From positions 14,273,241 to 14,337,240 of the forward strand of contig CM057153.1 in assembly GCA_029962745.1 (NCBI GenBank): 64,000 bases of DNA, given 5' to 3'. The position numbers and the translations under genes were made by a program. Origin of the DNA: Echinometra lucunter (taxonomy: Eukaryota > Echinodermata > Echinoidea > Camarodonta > Echinometridae). Positions 20,216-32,585 of the stretch are shown one piece after another (position 1 is the stretch's first letter; the number at the start of each line of letters is the position of its first letter). Below the pieces are notes generated by a model. The model did no database searches and was not told where the DNA came from. It worked only from the letters and a program-made list of their open reading frames with translations.

Positions 20216-22490
20216 CTTTGAATGCGATGATTTTGAAAAAGATCTTTCTTACGGCATTATTACAAATTACAGGAAGAGGTCAGGCACTTCTATTCTGTTT
20301 AAATTACCTTCCTTCTCAAATGATGAAAGACCACTTCTGAATTCACAGTATGCAATTTGTAAACCTCACATTTATAATCTATAATTTTATTTCAGTGGTA
20401 TCAAAAATAAAGCGTAAATTGCACTTGATATATTGTACATCTACTGGTCTCGTGAAGCAATCAAATCCCTCTCATATTTCCACATTCCTAGCAAGCTTGA
20501 AAATTTGACAATTTCATTACTTAATTAAATATTCCACTGATGAAATGCATCCAGCTTGTCTTAGAAATATACTGGAACCTGGCACGGTACATAGAAACAT
20601 GCCTGGCACTTGTTCATCTGAACAGACAAAATAATTCATGAAAAATTGCAGCAAATTATCATGAGAATATTCCTCTCATAGACTGACTGCTTTCATACTG
20701 CAGATGAAAAATCATATCATCATGATAACAAAGCCGTAAATGGAAGAAGATAAGATCTCGGTATCTATCAATTTGGATCCTGAAGGGGAGATACCATTGT
20801 GAAGCGTTTCCTTTGCCAATTTCAACCAACTATACAATAACTCAATTCCTTGAGATTAATATCTTTGCCCAAATCATCCTGGTTCCACTTTAGGCCCATC
20901 TTCTTTTAATCCCCTAAGAATGCTTACAATTAGAAGCCTCATTTTTCCACAATGCTTTCAGAAAAGAACTTAAAAAGGTGCTGATTACTATGTGATAATA
21001 TAATGTATGATAATTACATCAGATAGCATCAGAAAAGTGATAAGCCACAAGCCTCTCTATCAACCCTTTGCAAATGACTTAATGAATTCTGAGTTGCCAA
21101 TTCATTTCAAGAGTGGCAATTTGTGTCTGAGTTTTGCATCCATTGGAGGGAATATGATAAATAGTCTGACAAATTGGAAAACATAGTGTGTACATAACAG
21201 GAAGGTAGTGTCTGTTGAATGTCCATTGTTACTCTATATGCCAGCTTTGATATTTGAAGAACTACACCCAACGAATGGATGAACAAACGCCAGCCAGTGG
21301 CAGAATTTCAATGATTTATGATCTAAGGGGAAGAGTCGTTTCTCTACTGAGTAGGAAGGATGGGATGGAGTGTAGAGTGGTGGGAATTGATGAGAGTGTG
21401 GTAAAGGACAGTGAATGATATAGCTGGGTAATAAAAGGAAACCTGTACACGTGATATGATGTACAAGGTGAATTTGCCTTTATTTGACAGGCAGATCCAC
21501 ATATGTAAATGTTGATGGATAAAGGTTTCATTTGGATAGATTTACATCATGAGTATTGTACTTGGAAGCCTCGGAAACAAATTGTGGTCAGGAAACTGAA
21601 ACAGACAGTAATGCTCAAATGAACAGCTAGTGGCAGAACTTGAAGATGATTGGGATGGACCTGAAATATTGATGGACAGAAAACTGACCAAATAGTGTGC
21701 ATTTAAGGCAAGGGAACACATGGCATCTCAAATACATTCCAAAATCTCCTCTCTCTAAAAATGAGGCAATCAACTTCAATCCTTGGGTTTACAACTATCC
21801 AGTCATTTCTTCATTTTATTTCTTTTGAAAATAAATCACTACAAAGAGGATTAAGTGACAAAGGACAAACTTGTTGTGTTGAAAATAGAGTTAAAAGTGA
21901 TACATTGAGAGGAAATCTCAACTTTAAAAAGCATCATAACGCAACAATAACCCTATTATTAGAGCATTTACGTCAAAGACTTTATCGTAAGGTTGGAGAC
22001 TGAATCGATCCCTCTGATACCGTGATGTTGGGGTAGAGTGGTGGATTATTGAGAGAGATTCTGAGGGTGGAAAAGTGAAATGAGGAGAGGGAGGTGGCAC
22101 AGCTGAGGCATGGAAATGGGGCTAAAAAACAGGCACAAAAACAAAATACTTAGCAAAAAACTATGGATGGTTGCAGAAGGATATAAACAGGGAGTACAAG
22201 TGCTGTTGTAAAACTGAGCACTGTAACTATCACTTCATGAATGCATAACAAGGGAAGGCTTCACTGCCCTTGTTGAAAAAAATTACATCTTCCTCTGCAC
22301 CATATAGCACACACAAAAAGTAATTTAAACACCATGTTGAATAAATTGTCAGTGCAAGAGTTTCAAATTAACCTGGATCAATACAAAAGAACATCCGAAT
22401 GACGTAATGTCCATTATTTAGGATTATTCCACATACATGTAAGCATTACTCTACTTTCATCCAGGGGCCAAGGTTTGGTCCACTTTTCCA
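20216..22490. other. Non-coding stretch
   Basis: AT-rich. The short open frames here have no motif or splice support. Confidence 0.4.
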
Positions 22491-22700
22491 TTTATTCAAT
22501 TACTCCATCTAATCGCCTGATCTCGATTTCTCAATAATCATCAATCATTCTGTCAATCATGCCAGAGGGACGTTTTAAATCAAATCAACAAGTCCTATTC
22601 AATCAAATCATGAATTATGATATTTGCATAGACCATCTCTCTATTTAATCTTTACTCTCGAGTGTCCCTCCGAGACTCCAGGACGTCTCAATGGACAAAC
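22491..22700. promoter_or_regulatory. Possible conserved regulatory block with a Pbx/Meis-type site
   Basis: A unique-looking block with repeated AATCA/ATCAAT homeodomain-like cores. CTGTCAATCA at 22550-22559 is the exact reverse complement of TGATTGACAG, a consensus for Pbx-Meis/Prep heterodimers. Adjacent are AATAATCATCAATCATT and CAAATCATGAATTATGATAT. Motif clustering is seen; enhancer function is inference. Confidence 0.25.
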
Positions 22701-24714
22701 GTAAAGACATAGGGATGCTCCTCCTTCTCCAGATCCCTTTCCAACTCATAAATACTGATATCATTCAGACAAGAGTTCAATACTAGCAGGAATCAGAGGG
22801 GAAAATGACCTGAAACTTGGACCCCCCCTTTTAACAATTACTTCAGTTACATTTCCTCTGTTGTTTTAGGACACCACAAATTTTACAATGCTTTTTAGAA
22901 TGACCTCAACGATAAAGAGATAGACATGAACCTTTTGAAAGATGCAAGATAAAGATCTATGACAAAATGGTGTAACATTAAATAACAAATAAGTTTATAA
23001 GAGAAGAGCCACTATCTTTTCTGCCATTAAGCAACCCTTAAACATTCCTTAAACAAGGTCTTGTCTGCATCTAAAGACATATGATTAATGGGTCTCTAAG
23101 TATTATTCTTAATTTAGTCAAGAAATCTATGAGAAATAAAGAGCTGCTATGTAGTAATCCTCTGTTCATTTTACATTACAGGCTCATTCAAATATCCAGT
23201 GTAAAACTCCCATGGAAAACCTTCATTTTCTTTAGCGTTCATGCCTAGTTCCAGCAGTATATTTGGATGCGTTCGGCAGCCCAAATAAAAGAGAGTTTTG
23301 CCAAAAATTACACAGACAAGCTTGTGATGCCACATTTTAACTTAACTTTATAAGACTTTATAAAGTTGCCACTAGGGGGCAAAAAACAGATAGTTTTGCC
23401 TCACCCTTTTTTTTTTTTTTTTTTTTTTTTGCTGCTTTATGTACCTTTCATTTTTAACACAATAAAAAAAATACTGTCGGGGTTTACTTTGTTGGTTTTC
23501 CATGTCATATAAAAGAACAAGCTTGGGAGTTACGTGCCTTTTAAAAACTGCACCAGTACCTGTAGAAGCAAAATCATACATCAAATTATGAATAGCATTT
23601 AGAGGTTATTAAACTAGAGTAGGACATCATTCAGACACAAGTCTCATGCTAATATCACTATTCTTTGAGGTGTATCTTAAAGCATTCTGTCAACTAAGCG
23701 ATCAGTAGCATGACAAATCAGTCAATATTGAATGACATGGAACTGGAAGATTTCTTTTATCCACCCTAAAATGTTTCTGAAGGACACCAATTGTCCCCAT
23801 TGTGTCCCTAAATACCGTCGTCTTGTGGGTTTTTATTTGTTCGGGGCGGGATCGGTGTTCTTTTGGAAATGGCTCAATTTTGAATGAAACTGGATTTTAT
23901 TAAAAGGATTGTATGGAATAAATTCCTTCTGTTTGTAATTACAGTCACAAGATTTGCCTAACATTTTATTACAAATTGTTTGTCAGCCATATATTATATA
24001 AAACCTGCTTGAATGGGTTCCCCTACATCCTCCCTCCCTCAAAAGGTTTTTTTTTTCTTCTAATATACAGTGCACTGCTAGTATATTACTATACCTTATG
24101 TTTTGTGAAAAGAAATCTAAATACATTTAGTTTGTAAGAATAAATATGTATTTATTCTTTTAAAAGAAATATAATGAGTATTTCAACAATCTCTTACCTT
24201 TCTCAATATGCACTGCAATGCTGCAAATTATGTGTAATGCTTGACAGATTATTATGCATTTGTAGAAAGTACAAGCTTACATGCATACCAATCAGACAGA
24301 AATAAGCATAATTGAGAGTACATTTCACCAAAAGGGCAGAGTCCTCCTCTCAAATATTTCTGAAAGAAATAGACATCTTGCAAGCTCCCTTGCAGTGCAA
24401 CCTGATGCAATGCAAATACAGCAAGTCAAATTATTCAACTCCAATGCATATAAGCATACCCACTATGACTGCAAAGCAGTGCTACAAGAGAGAGAGGAAG
24501 GAATAATAAAAACATATTTCTCCCCATCTCCTTTTCGAGTATGAGTGAAACCCACGTCAAAGCCAATAATTTGTAAAAAGCATGCAAATTGTTTCTTCTT
24601 TCTGTCCTGCGGCTGAGAGAGTCACAAGGATCGGCCTAACTCAATCAATCTCGTTCAACCTTGGGAAACATGTATGGATACATTACACCCCCTACCAATA
24701 CATTGCGCTACTTG
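22701..24714. other. Non-coding stretch
   Basis: AT-rich with no supported gene. It includes a T24 run (listed separately) and several short T runs. Confidence 0.4.
23407..23430. repeat. Poly(T) run of 24
   Basis: Uninterrupted T24. No SINE-like body or target duplication is recognised beside it. Confidence 0.9.
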
Positions 24715-25615
24715 TGGTCGCGGTGGACAGTGACATGAGATTGCACGGGCGTTCACATCTAGGTTGACTGATATTTTTAAAAGTACAATATATCATGTGC
24801 TGAGAGCCAGAGGGACGTTAACTCTGATCTATGCACATCTTAATCATTGTACAAGTTAATGCCTTTATAACTCTGAGCAGATAATTTTTTTTCATCATAC
24901 TGCATTCACGGACAGTGACAACATATTGACAGATCCTTCACAAATAGATCAAACAATATACCAAAAAGGCATTAATTCTTTGAAAGTATGTAAGCTAGCA
25001 CTCTTCTGGTATTAAAAAAGATGTTATATGTTAATTTCCATTTTATCACATTGCCACAAAAATGCCCCTAAATGTATTGTGAGCAGAGAAGCCCTTAACA
25101 AATCTGGCACATTTTAAAGCTTTTCTAATTAAAATCCACTTGTAAAACTCTTATTTTTTGGAGTTACTGCTACCTAGCTTCCTTCTGGATAGGTTCTGAA
25201 ATAAAACACGTAATAAAGACAGTGTTTTGCAGTAATTTTTTCTTTCTTTGATTTATGAAAGAACACTTTGTTTCTGCACTGATGTGATGATTTGTGGTAT
25301 ATCATAACATGAGACTGTAAGATCCTTCACATCAAGGAGGAGCAATAGTTGAGCAATATTTCCTTCGTTGAGTGCCAGAAGGGCAGTAACTCTCTGTAGA
25401 ATAATGAAAGTTATGCCCATCTGGTATTCAAAATTATGATTTTTTTTTTAATTTCCTTCACATCTTATTTTGTATTTGTGGACAATGACACCAGACTGCA
25501 AGCTCCTTCACATCTAGGAGCACAATTTTCTCTGTTGAGTGCTAAAAGGGCAGTATTAACTCTCAGAACAATGTGAGTTAATGTTCTTCTGCTTTTCAGC
25601 AGCAGATTTTTTTTT
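24715..25615 (+). repeat. Diverged interspersed direct repeats, at least four copies
   Basis: A unit reading roughly GGACARTGACANNANAYTG, then a short gap, then TCCTTCACATCTAGG, a TTGAGTGCYARAAGGGC core, TTAACTCT, and a TTCTKGTATT-like end occurs near 24725, 24908, 25300 and 25478. The last two are most alike. Some copies end in a T run. They are too diverged for exact borders. A fragment of the core may recur near 30228. Confidence 0.5.
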
Positions 25616-27110
25616 CTTTTCCATATTTACATTAGTCTGTTGAACATCAGCGTCTACTCTTCGTTTGCATAAGAGCAACAGTGTACAATGTGCAAACAGA
25701 GTATAAATGTTGAACTTGACAAATATGGGGCTTCATGCTTCTGCTACTCACACTGTTAAGTGGTACAACAAAAGTAACAATATCAAATGTGGATGAAAAG
25801 TTGTCACTGCTGTTCACTGAGCTTCTTTCATCTACTTCATTTCCAATCTTTTTATGCCTAAGAATTTTACCAACTGATGTTTCAACTCATGTAAAATTCA
25901 TTTTTCTTTTGTTCATGTAGGTGTTGTACTTTTAATATTATGGATGAATTGAATGAAAAGGACTCTCGCTGGTATACAACCTATATAGAATAGAAATATA
26001 TGTTTTTTTTTTTTTTAAGTATTCACAGAAATTTTGCTTTATTTATCATCATTCCTATACAAACATAGGTACAAGATAAATGCTAATATGCAGCCTTTTT
26101 ATGTTCAGTAAAAATGAAAAACAGAGTACTTTTATGACGTTTATGTCTCACTAGCTGAAAGCAGTGCACATAATGAAATGTCAAGGCTGGAGGAACCATA
26201 TTATGGTCTACATACAACCAACTATTGCACATTAGTGAGATAGTGTTTAGCGAGAGTAAAATACCCATGTGATCACAGCATTGTATTATGGGAATTGGTA
26301 ATCTGCACAACGCGTGTAGTATGCTTACACATTCAAATCTCTGCGGTGAGAAATTATGGTTTACGGGAATGGCCTGGGCCCCCATTTAGAAGGGCTGGAA
26401 TAGCAGTCCATGTCATAACTGTTAAACTGTGAAATATTTATGGCTTTAATACATGGATGACAAGGCAGACACAACACAGACGAGATTGCTTCAACGCACG
26501 CACATGTTGAGCGGGAGGGATTTGTGGTCGATGTGACCAAATGCAACGATGAATTGACTTGGCAGTGTGTGGGTTAAATCTAATATTAGCTCTGCTGAGG
26601 GGTCACGGATGACGGTAATCAAGTGCAATCTAATGAACCTCTTAACACCTCCAACATGGATGTTTATCTTTCAATAGTCAGGGTTAAGTATACTATTATG
26701 AAACAGGGGGCCTTTTTCCAACTAAAATACATGTACTTAAAGATAAACTAAGTGAGCTTACAATGTGGAAGAAACTGTTTCAGAGCAAATGGGGCAGGTT
26801 GATTACGTGGCAAATGAAAACTGTTGTATACCCTGAGGTTTTGCATTCATTTTTTCTAAACTGATATGAAAATAATTAGAAAGTTCACAAAATTATTTTC
26901 ACCTTTCCCAGAACTTCTCATATTAAACTATGATACATGCATAAACAGAAATTAAAGTAGAATTTATAATTTAGGATATCAGTGATTAAAGATCTAGTAA
27001 ATATGAAATACTATACAAAAAAGTACAATTTAGAGAAACGAAAAGTCATCAAATGATCACAGCTTCAAGAGGAAATTGACAGTAAGATCATGAGAAAGAA
27101 AGAGTAGATT
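25616..27110. other. Non-coding stretch, including a unique GC-balanced block at 26440-26660
   Basis: No supported exon. An open minus frame at 26083-26385 (100 codons) has no motif or clear splice pair. The segment 26440-26660 is free of low complexity, contains several CpGs and reads like single-copy regulatory DNA, but nothing specific is identified. Confidence 0.35.
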
Positions 27111-27113
27111 CAA

Positions 27114-27157
<44 letters not shown>

Positions 27158-27456
27158 GGCTGATGGAAAACAGTTCATACAAGAACTGTCTTAGTCAATA
27201 CAAACAGAAAGAGAGAAAGAACGGTATGCTAGGTCAAGGCAGGGAGAAATGAGAGAAGGGAGCAACGATAGAGTTAGCTGAACTAATGAATGAGGTAGAA
27301 ACAGAGGGGTAAAGGAGAAGAGTTCTCACAAAAGAGCCCATGTCCATACAAATATGTATATAGAGAGGAGAGCTAACTATATGTACATGTAGGTTGTAAT
27401 ATGGAGCAATGAGAAGAAAGATGAAAAAAGAAGAATAAAGGAGGTAATGAATGAAG

Positions 27457-27501
<45 letters not shown>

Positions 27502-27640
27502 GAGAGAGAACAGTCTGTCTATAAATGTAGAGAAAGAACAGTGTGCTGACTAGGTTGAAATACAGAGAAATGAGAAGAAAGCAGAAACAACAAAGTTAAA
27601 TAAGGTAGTGAATGAGGGAGAAAGAGAGAGAGAGATAAAG
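27111..27640 (+). repeat. GA-rich nested tandem repeat, three diverged copies of about 160 bp
   Basis: A core TAGGTYNNRRYANGGAGNAATGAGA occurs near 27230, 27390 and 27553. Each copy is followed by a GAATGARG-type segment and a GA tract. Perfect (GA)n runs are at 27117-27155 (39 bp), about 27466-27495 and about 27623-27636. The spacing of about 160 bp suggests segmental duplication of a unit that already carried a GA microsatellite. Confidence 0.6.
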
Positions 27641-28071
27641 GATATTGTTTGCATACTATTGCTAGTGCATTTTGAGTGGGTCCTCACTGTTTTTTACGAT
27701 GGTGTGTTTGACAAGACAAGGGTCTTTTTTTATTGCTTCCACAAATCTACAATGCACTTGACTCTTTGGACTTCAATTCTTACGGAATCCCGCCTCCTGC
27801 TATCCTCCCCCCCCCCCCATCCCCATCCCCATCCCCGTCAGACCTCTCCCCGAAACTATTGACTCTACGAATTGATGGGCTTTGAATGGTCTAGATGAAC
27901 CACACTCTACGAAATTGCACAACGAGGTGTTTTTTCCCTGAAGAAGATTACTCTGGCAATCCTCGGTTGGATTTTAGGGGTCACTTTTATTTCTTCTCTA
28001 AAATTGGAAAATTGTCATCAGGTGAGTCTTAGACTTTAAGAATAATGAAGCACATAATATGTGTGTGTATG

Positions 28072-28817
28072 GGTGTGTCTAAAATATATATATTGCAAAC
28101 AATAACTTTTCTGTCAAGAATTCAACATTGCAAAGAGAACTAGACAATTGATGTCAATATCAAGAAATAGATGAGCCACGAAATATTACACAAAGAAGTA
28201 TATTTAACTGAGAACACATGTATCTGTGAACATTGTAGTAACTGTCATGGAGATAATAGGCAATCTTTTTTTTCTTCAGTTGAATGTAACCATTAGGCCT
28301 TCAAATACAATTAGTAGATTAAATATGGTGTGTCTAAAATATATATATTCAATCAATAACTTTCTGTCAAGAATACAACATTACAACATATCAAGAAATA
28401 GATGAGCCACAAAATACAACACAAAGAAGTATATTAAACTGAGAACACATGTATCTGTGAACATGGTAGTAACTGTCATGGAGATAATAGGCAATCTTTT
28501 TTTTTTCAGTTGAATGTAACCATTAGGCCTTCAAATACAATTAGTAGATTAAATATGGTGTGTCTAAAATATATATATTCAACCAATAATTTTCTGTCAA
28601 GAATACAACTTTGCAAAGCGACCTAGACAACTGAAGTTAATAACAAGAAATAAATGAGCCACATATAAAATGCAACACGAAAAAGTATATTACATGTAAA
28701 CTGAACATACACCTGTATATAACATGGTATTAATTGTCATGGAGATAATGGGGGGAAAAAATCAATTGAATGTAACTATGTGTATTAGGCCTTCATATAC
28801 AATTAGTATATTAAATA
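28072..28817 (+). repeat. Tandem array A, three copies of about 230-260 bp
   Basis: Copies start at 28072, 28327 and 28557 with GGTGTGTCTAAAATATATAT. Each continues through AATAACTTTYTGTCAAGAAT, AAGAAATAGATGAGCCAC, GTCATGGAGATAATRGG and a TTAGGCCTTCA end. Copy 2 lacks about 25 bp present in copies 1 and 3. Copies 1 and 2 are closest to each other, and copy 3 is more diverged. There is no coding frame. Confidence 0.9.
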
Positions 28818-29121
28818 TCATAGTCACATAATGAATAGCTATGAATTTATCATTAATTTTTGCTGAATTACCTTATTCCTTGCATTAAGTCACTGCTTCT
28901 CAAATTAGCAGCTTCTCTGATAGATGTAAAGTGTAATAAAAAAAAATCAATTGAATGTAACTATGTGTATTAGGCCTTCATATACAATTAGTATATTAAA
29001 TATCATTGTCACATAATGAATAGCTATGAATTTATCATTAATTTTGCTAAATTACCTTATTCCTTGCATTAAGTCACTGCTTCTCAAATTAGCAGCTTCT
29101 CTGATAGATGTAAAGTGTAAT
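28761..29121 (+). repeat. Tandem array B, two near-identical copies of about 185 bp
   Basis: The copies at 28761-28945 and 28946-29121 start ATCAATTGAATGTAACTATG and end CTGATAGATGTAAAGTGTAA. They differ by only a few single-base changes, so the duplication is recent. The first copy overlaps the end of the third unit of array A, so array B arose from the edge of array A. Confidence 0.92.
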
Positions 29122-30565
29122 CAATTCTTATGACAGACTGAAAAATGCTAGCATACAGTTATAGACAATTCTCCAGTCTGCTGACACTTACATACATACA
29201 TAAATACGAACATAAATTAATATTTCACGATAACTATAATATAATTTATCTTAATCTGATTGGTTTCTTTTGAAACAAAATTGTACCGAGTATTCACTAC
29301 ATTTTTTACACCTTGGTATGGCAGGTCTTCAATCAAGTAGGTAATTGTAAATCATTTTGGGCAATCATTCAGAGATGGATGTGCTAATTCATGCCTCCAA
29401 TTCCTTGCATCAAGACGGTTGTTCATTCATTCGGTGACTTTCCCCACGACCCTCTCTCAACCAATTACTTAGAGACTGGCATGCCACTCCTTCATGCACT
29501 CAAACACCGTGCTAATCCAATCTGCACAATTGGCATAAGAAAGGAACTCATTCTTCATCTCTACCCCCCCCCCCCCTCCCCTCTCTAGTGCAATTCTCAA
29601 GAAATATTCATGAGATGGTGAAAAGGGTAGATGCTCCCACTTCCAGCCACTGAGGATATAATAAAGAGGCTCTTCTGCCATGCACTTGAAATCATCCCCC
29701 ATTTATGGGTTGAAAAAAGGGAGAAAAGGTAAAGAATTGGGGACCAAAGTTTGCTTTTGGTACAAGAAGACCCAAAAGTTCATTATAGACTGTTATTTGT
29801 AGATCTGGGGCCCTCTTTGCTTGGCCTGCACTTTAAGCTACTTAAAACTCTTGTTCATTTCCTTAGCATGTACACATGTTTTAGTCTACAACAAGCAGAC
29901 TTTGTACCAGGTAGAGGAAAGTAGGTCTACAGATATCAGTAGGATAATTCCAATTGACTTAAGCACCTAGATGTAGACATTGGAATGGATAAGATGCAAT
30001 AGCAACTACATATTGTAAAAAATTCAAGCACACTATGAATGAGATTTAACTATATATTAAATAGACATGATTATTTAAAGCTCATGTAAGCACTCATCTG
30101 AAATACAAGTTCTTTATACACTAAGAGGTGTTTTTATGGTGATATATACACTTCTAGTAGCAATAATCGTCAAACAATAATATAATCTACATAGAATCCA
30201 AATATATAATGCACAATATGTCCTGTAATAAGAGTTAATTGCATAACTCTGAGCACTGATAAGATTGTTACTTAGAGCATTTCAAAGAACTGCAGAGACA
30301 ATATACCAGAAGGCAGAACTGTTTGAAACCAAGAGAAACCACCATTTGAAGCACTGACAGGGTCTGGATATTTAGGACTAATACACAAACACCATACTGC
30401 TACTTATTGCATAACCTTGGTGCTTAGAGAGAGGGGAGAGTAAACACTGGTAATTCAGCTCAATGCATTGTTGAGTGGTGAAGAAAAGCTGCACATGGTT
30501 TGGCTTAGTCTAGAGTTTTACAGTCATCATCATGGCATGTCATGGCTTGGGAAAATATAGGTCTA

Positions 30566-30569
<4 letters not shown>
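29122..30569. other. Non-coding stretch
   Basis: AT-rich with no supported gene. There is a C13 run at 29564-29576. Confidence 0.4.

Positions 30570-30626
<57 letters not shown>
30570..30626. repeat. Compound microsatellite (CT)n(AT)n
   Basis: About 41 bp of perfect CT dinucleotides pass directly into about 16 bp of AT. Confidence 0.95.
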
Positions 30627-32172
30627 GCATATTCTGCTTTAACTCCTTTTTTTTTCTTTATGTGTATGACCTACACGTATATCCACAGGTAACAGACTCA
30701 ACTGGAATGTACTATGTGGAAGTTCAGAGGATTCCTTAACTAAGCACAGGACACTGGCCTACATTAAGGATGATAAGGGATGCATGCTTCTTTCTGATCT
30801 GTATGTGAGATTAAAACAAGATTTGCACATACCTATCTTAGCTTAAACCATGTTATGTTGCCTCACAGTGCATACTATCTAGGTGCCCGTTCACATTGAG
30901 TTACATTTTGTGCACAAGTCTGCTAAAATTGGCCTTGCACTTTCCATCAAAACGGATGCCTACTATTATTTCACATCTGCAGAAGAAAGCACTACAAGTG
31001 AAACATTCGCGCTTTCATTACTGGAGAAGGGAAGAGAGAAGGAGAAGGGAAGAGAGAAAGAGAAAGAGAAAGAGAAAAAGAGAGAGAGAGAGAGAGAGTG
31101 AGAGGTGCATTGGCACATTTTCAACTCTACGCATTCTTCAGTCTGTAGTTATGATTAGTGTCTCCAAATGCCTGCGTGACATGTTTATTCTTGCTTGGAG
31201 GGAAATATTGTGTGAATACAAATGGATATGTGTACATACACACAGACAGACATACAGATATACATATTTTTTTTATGTTGAGTCCTCTTCATGAAATGGC
31301 AACCTCCAGCAATTGTATTTTAGGCCTCAAATTTTTCCAAACAGGGGCACAGGGGTTCGGAAGCCTCATCTATTGTTCGCGGGATCCTGGAAACATTTGC
31401 AAGAAATTTGAAACTTCCAAAAAATAAACTGCAGCTGAATTAAAAAAGAACAATACGAATGTTGGACTATGCCATTTTTGACATTAGCCTCCTTTGCGAA
31501 TCATATGCGTTTCCGTGAAAACCGTTGTTAGGGAATTTTTCTTTGGCTCCTTCTTCTGTCTCTACTGTTACCAGCATCTGAAACGTTTCTTCTCCCTTCT
31601 TTCCTCAACCTCTCTCTCTCCATCCTCTCTCTTTTCCAAATATACTCATCATCATCATCATCGTCGGTGGAGAATGTGGGCCTGTTCACTTAAGCACCTA
31701 ACAGTTTGGAAAGAAGACAAAGAAAGCATGCCCCCTAATCAGCATTTACGCAACTGTTGCACTTGCAAACCCTGCTTCGTCTGTCATTAGGAAAAGTGGA
31801 ATGATAGCTGAGCACGACCCCTGACCTCCTCACAGCAAGCTCTTTCACAAACGGGGAAGGCACAAGCCTGTTAAAGGTTTACACCTTTTAAGCTGGATGT
31901 TGGGGGACGTTGACGGAGGACAACGATGGAGATTGCCATTAGGGAAAGCCCTTGCGTGTCTGTTTCCTCACGGGTTTGATTACGAGTGATAAAATTAAAC
32001 AATTAACGCTAATGCCTTACACAAATTACGAGCGGGCAAAACGTGGCCGGATGAATGGTCATGCCTGATGGAGGGTTGAGTGAAGCGGGTGCAGGGGTAA
32101 GCAATTAAATGATGAAACTGATGAAAAGCACAACTGGGGAAGATGTAGAGAGGAGGAAAAAGAGTATGCAGC

Positions 32173-32173
<1 letters not shown>
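30627..32173. other. Non-coding stretch with a possible regulatory block at 31850-32090
   Basis: GA-rich tract at about 31025-31100. The block 31850-32090 has balanced composition, several CpGs and AT-rich homeodomain-like cores (AATTAAACAATTAACG, CAAATTACG) without low complexity. It could be a conserved non-coding element. No exon is supported. Confidence 0.35.

Positions 32174-32217
<44 letters not shown>
32174..32217. repeat. (GA)n microsatellite
   Basis: About 44 bp of perfect GA dinucleotides. They create long but meaningless Ser-Leu or Arg-Glu open frames on the two strands. Confidence 0.95.
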
Positions 32218-32220
<3 letters not shown>

Positions 32221-32288
32221 GCACATTATGGGAACATATGGACAAAGACTGCTCTGAGCTGAATGGGAGAAGGGGTGGGGGAGACACA

Positions 32289-32439
32289 CCCCTGCAGAAA
32301 TAGTACCATGGGTACCATGGTATTTTGACAAAATTACCATCAAAACCATGAAAGTATCATGCAAGTACCATCACATTACCATGATTTGATAATCATTTTG
32401 TCAAATTACTGTGGTGCCCATGGTACTTTCTTACAAGGG
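32289..32439 (+). mobile_element. TACCAT-rich palindromic MITE-like element, copy 4
   Basis: About 151 bp. The left end CCCCTGCAGAAATAGTACCA and the right end GGTACTTTCTTACAAGGG are imperfect inverted repeats. The interior is a near palindrome of TACCAT/ATGGTA units with a TTTTGACAAAATTACCATCA segment. It is the full-length partner of copy 2 in the opposite orientation. It sits between a (GA)n run and a G17 run, so it is in a repeat-rich pocket. It has no protein-coding capacity. Confidence 0.8.
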
Positions 32440-32568
32440 ACAGAAATACCTGTAGAAAACAGTACTTGGATTAAAAGGCAGCGTTTTGGATAGAGAAAGA
32501 GAGAGTGCAAGGGGGAATGGAAAGATAGAGAGGGAGAGGAACAAGCAAATAAAACAAGATGGATGGGC

Positions 32569-32585
32569 GGGGGGGGGGGGGGGGG
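32569..32585. repeat. Poly(G) run of 17
   Basis: Uninterrupted G17 just downstream of MITE copy 4, in a purine-rich context. Confidence 0.9.

Noticed and set aside
26556..26570. TTGGCAGTGTGTGGG, resembling the miR-34 seed region
   Set aside because: It diverges from the mature sequence after the seed and no hairpin precursor is seen.
30896..31294. 132-codon plus-strand frame
   Set aside because: Its middle is an (AGAGAA)n tract giving Arg/Glu/Lys repeats, and the flanks have no coding character.
32059..32364. 101-codon minus frame
   Set aside because: It consists of MITE copy 4 sequence joined to a (GA)n run.
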